Below, in pieces: positions 63,957 to 64,000 of a stretch of 64,000 nt of DNA. Under the pieces are notes generated by a model. It saw only the letters and a program-made list of their open reading frames with translations. It made no database searches and was not told the DNA's origin. Numbering within the stretch: the first letter of the stretch is position 1; each line of letters opens with the position of its first letter. The position numbers and the translations under genes are program-made. The stretch is from Fasciola hepatica (taxonomy: Eukaryota > Platyhelminthes > Trematoda > Plagiorchiida > Fasciolidae): NCBI GenBank assembly GCA_948099385.1, contig CANUEZ040000199.1:4040001-4104000 (forward strand), written 5' to 3'.

Positions 63957-64000
63957 ACAACAATGATTTTGCTATGATTTTCTGACCGCTGAGTTTGGTG
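63957..64000 (-). mobile_element. PLE-B 3'-end fragment at the window edge
   Basis: Reverse complement reads CACCAAACTCAGCGGTCAGA then AAATCATAGC, matching the last 40 bp of PLE-B units and the copy at 45454-45533. Cut by the window end. Confidence 0.6.

Larger units (their letters stand above)
60095..64000. repeat. Right arm of an older inverted duplication (reaches window edge)
   Basis: Diverged reverse-complement counterpart of 45454-50003. It lacks the sequence corresponding to about 49.34-49.93 kb, so a deletion joined the LINE to the LTR remnant. The outer end is cut by the window. Confidence 0.8.

Overview
The window is eukaryotic and most likely comes from a parasitic flatworm, probably a digenean trematode. 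The evidence is the load of Penelope-like elements (PLEs) with GIY-YIG endonucleases, RTE- and CR1-type LINE relics, a Gypsy-type relic, genes split into short exons with GT-AG introns (one exon only 24 nt), and AT-rich intergenic DNA. No bacterial gene organisation, CRISPR array, rRNA or intact tRNA gene was seen. The species assignment is inference.

Layout. (1) 1-10449 and 29563-40014 are two almost identical arms of one inverted repeat around a 19.1-kb spacer; the left arm reaches the window edge. Each arm carries an old RTE LINE interrupted by a PLE (5465-7777, mirrored at 32235-34547), a second decayed PLE, an endonuclease-domain LINE fragment and several candidate exons. (2) The spacer holds a small secreted-protein gene (10689-11393), further candidate exons, an RTE relic, and a head-to-tail array of three PLE units (17028-24897; 2749-bp period). 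Every unit boundary has a TATA box and a hammerhead-ribozyme-like fold. (3) 40446-44279 is a host-gene region with good splice sites and compatible phases. (4) 45454-64000 is transposon-rich. It is framed by a second, older and diverged inverted duplication (45454-50003 against 60095-64000), which contains CR1-like LINE copies and a solo LTR. Between its arms lie a further CR1 relic, an RTE 3' end, a Gypsy RT/RNase H relic and microsatellites.

Two themes recur. First, PLEs with ribozyme-like termini are present as array, nested insertion and fragments. Second, short extracellular-type exons with a shared pattern (alternating hydrophobic strand followed by Cys) recur from about 1.5 to 44 kb and look like a locally duplicated, fast-evolving secreted-protein family, partly copied again by the large inverted repeat. 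All gene models are read by eye from splice sites, phase and composition; no transcript evidence was available.
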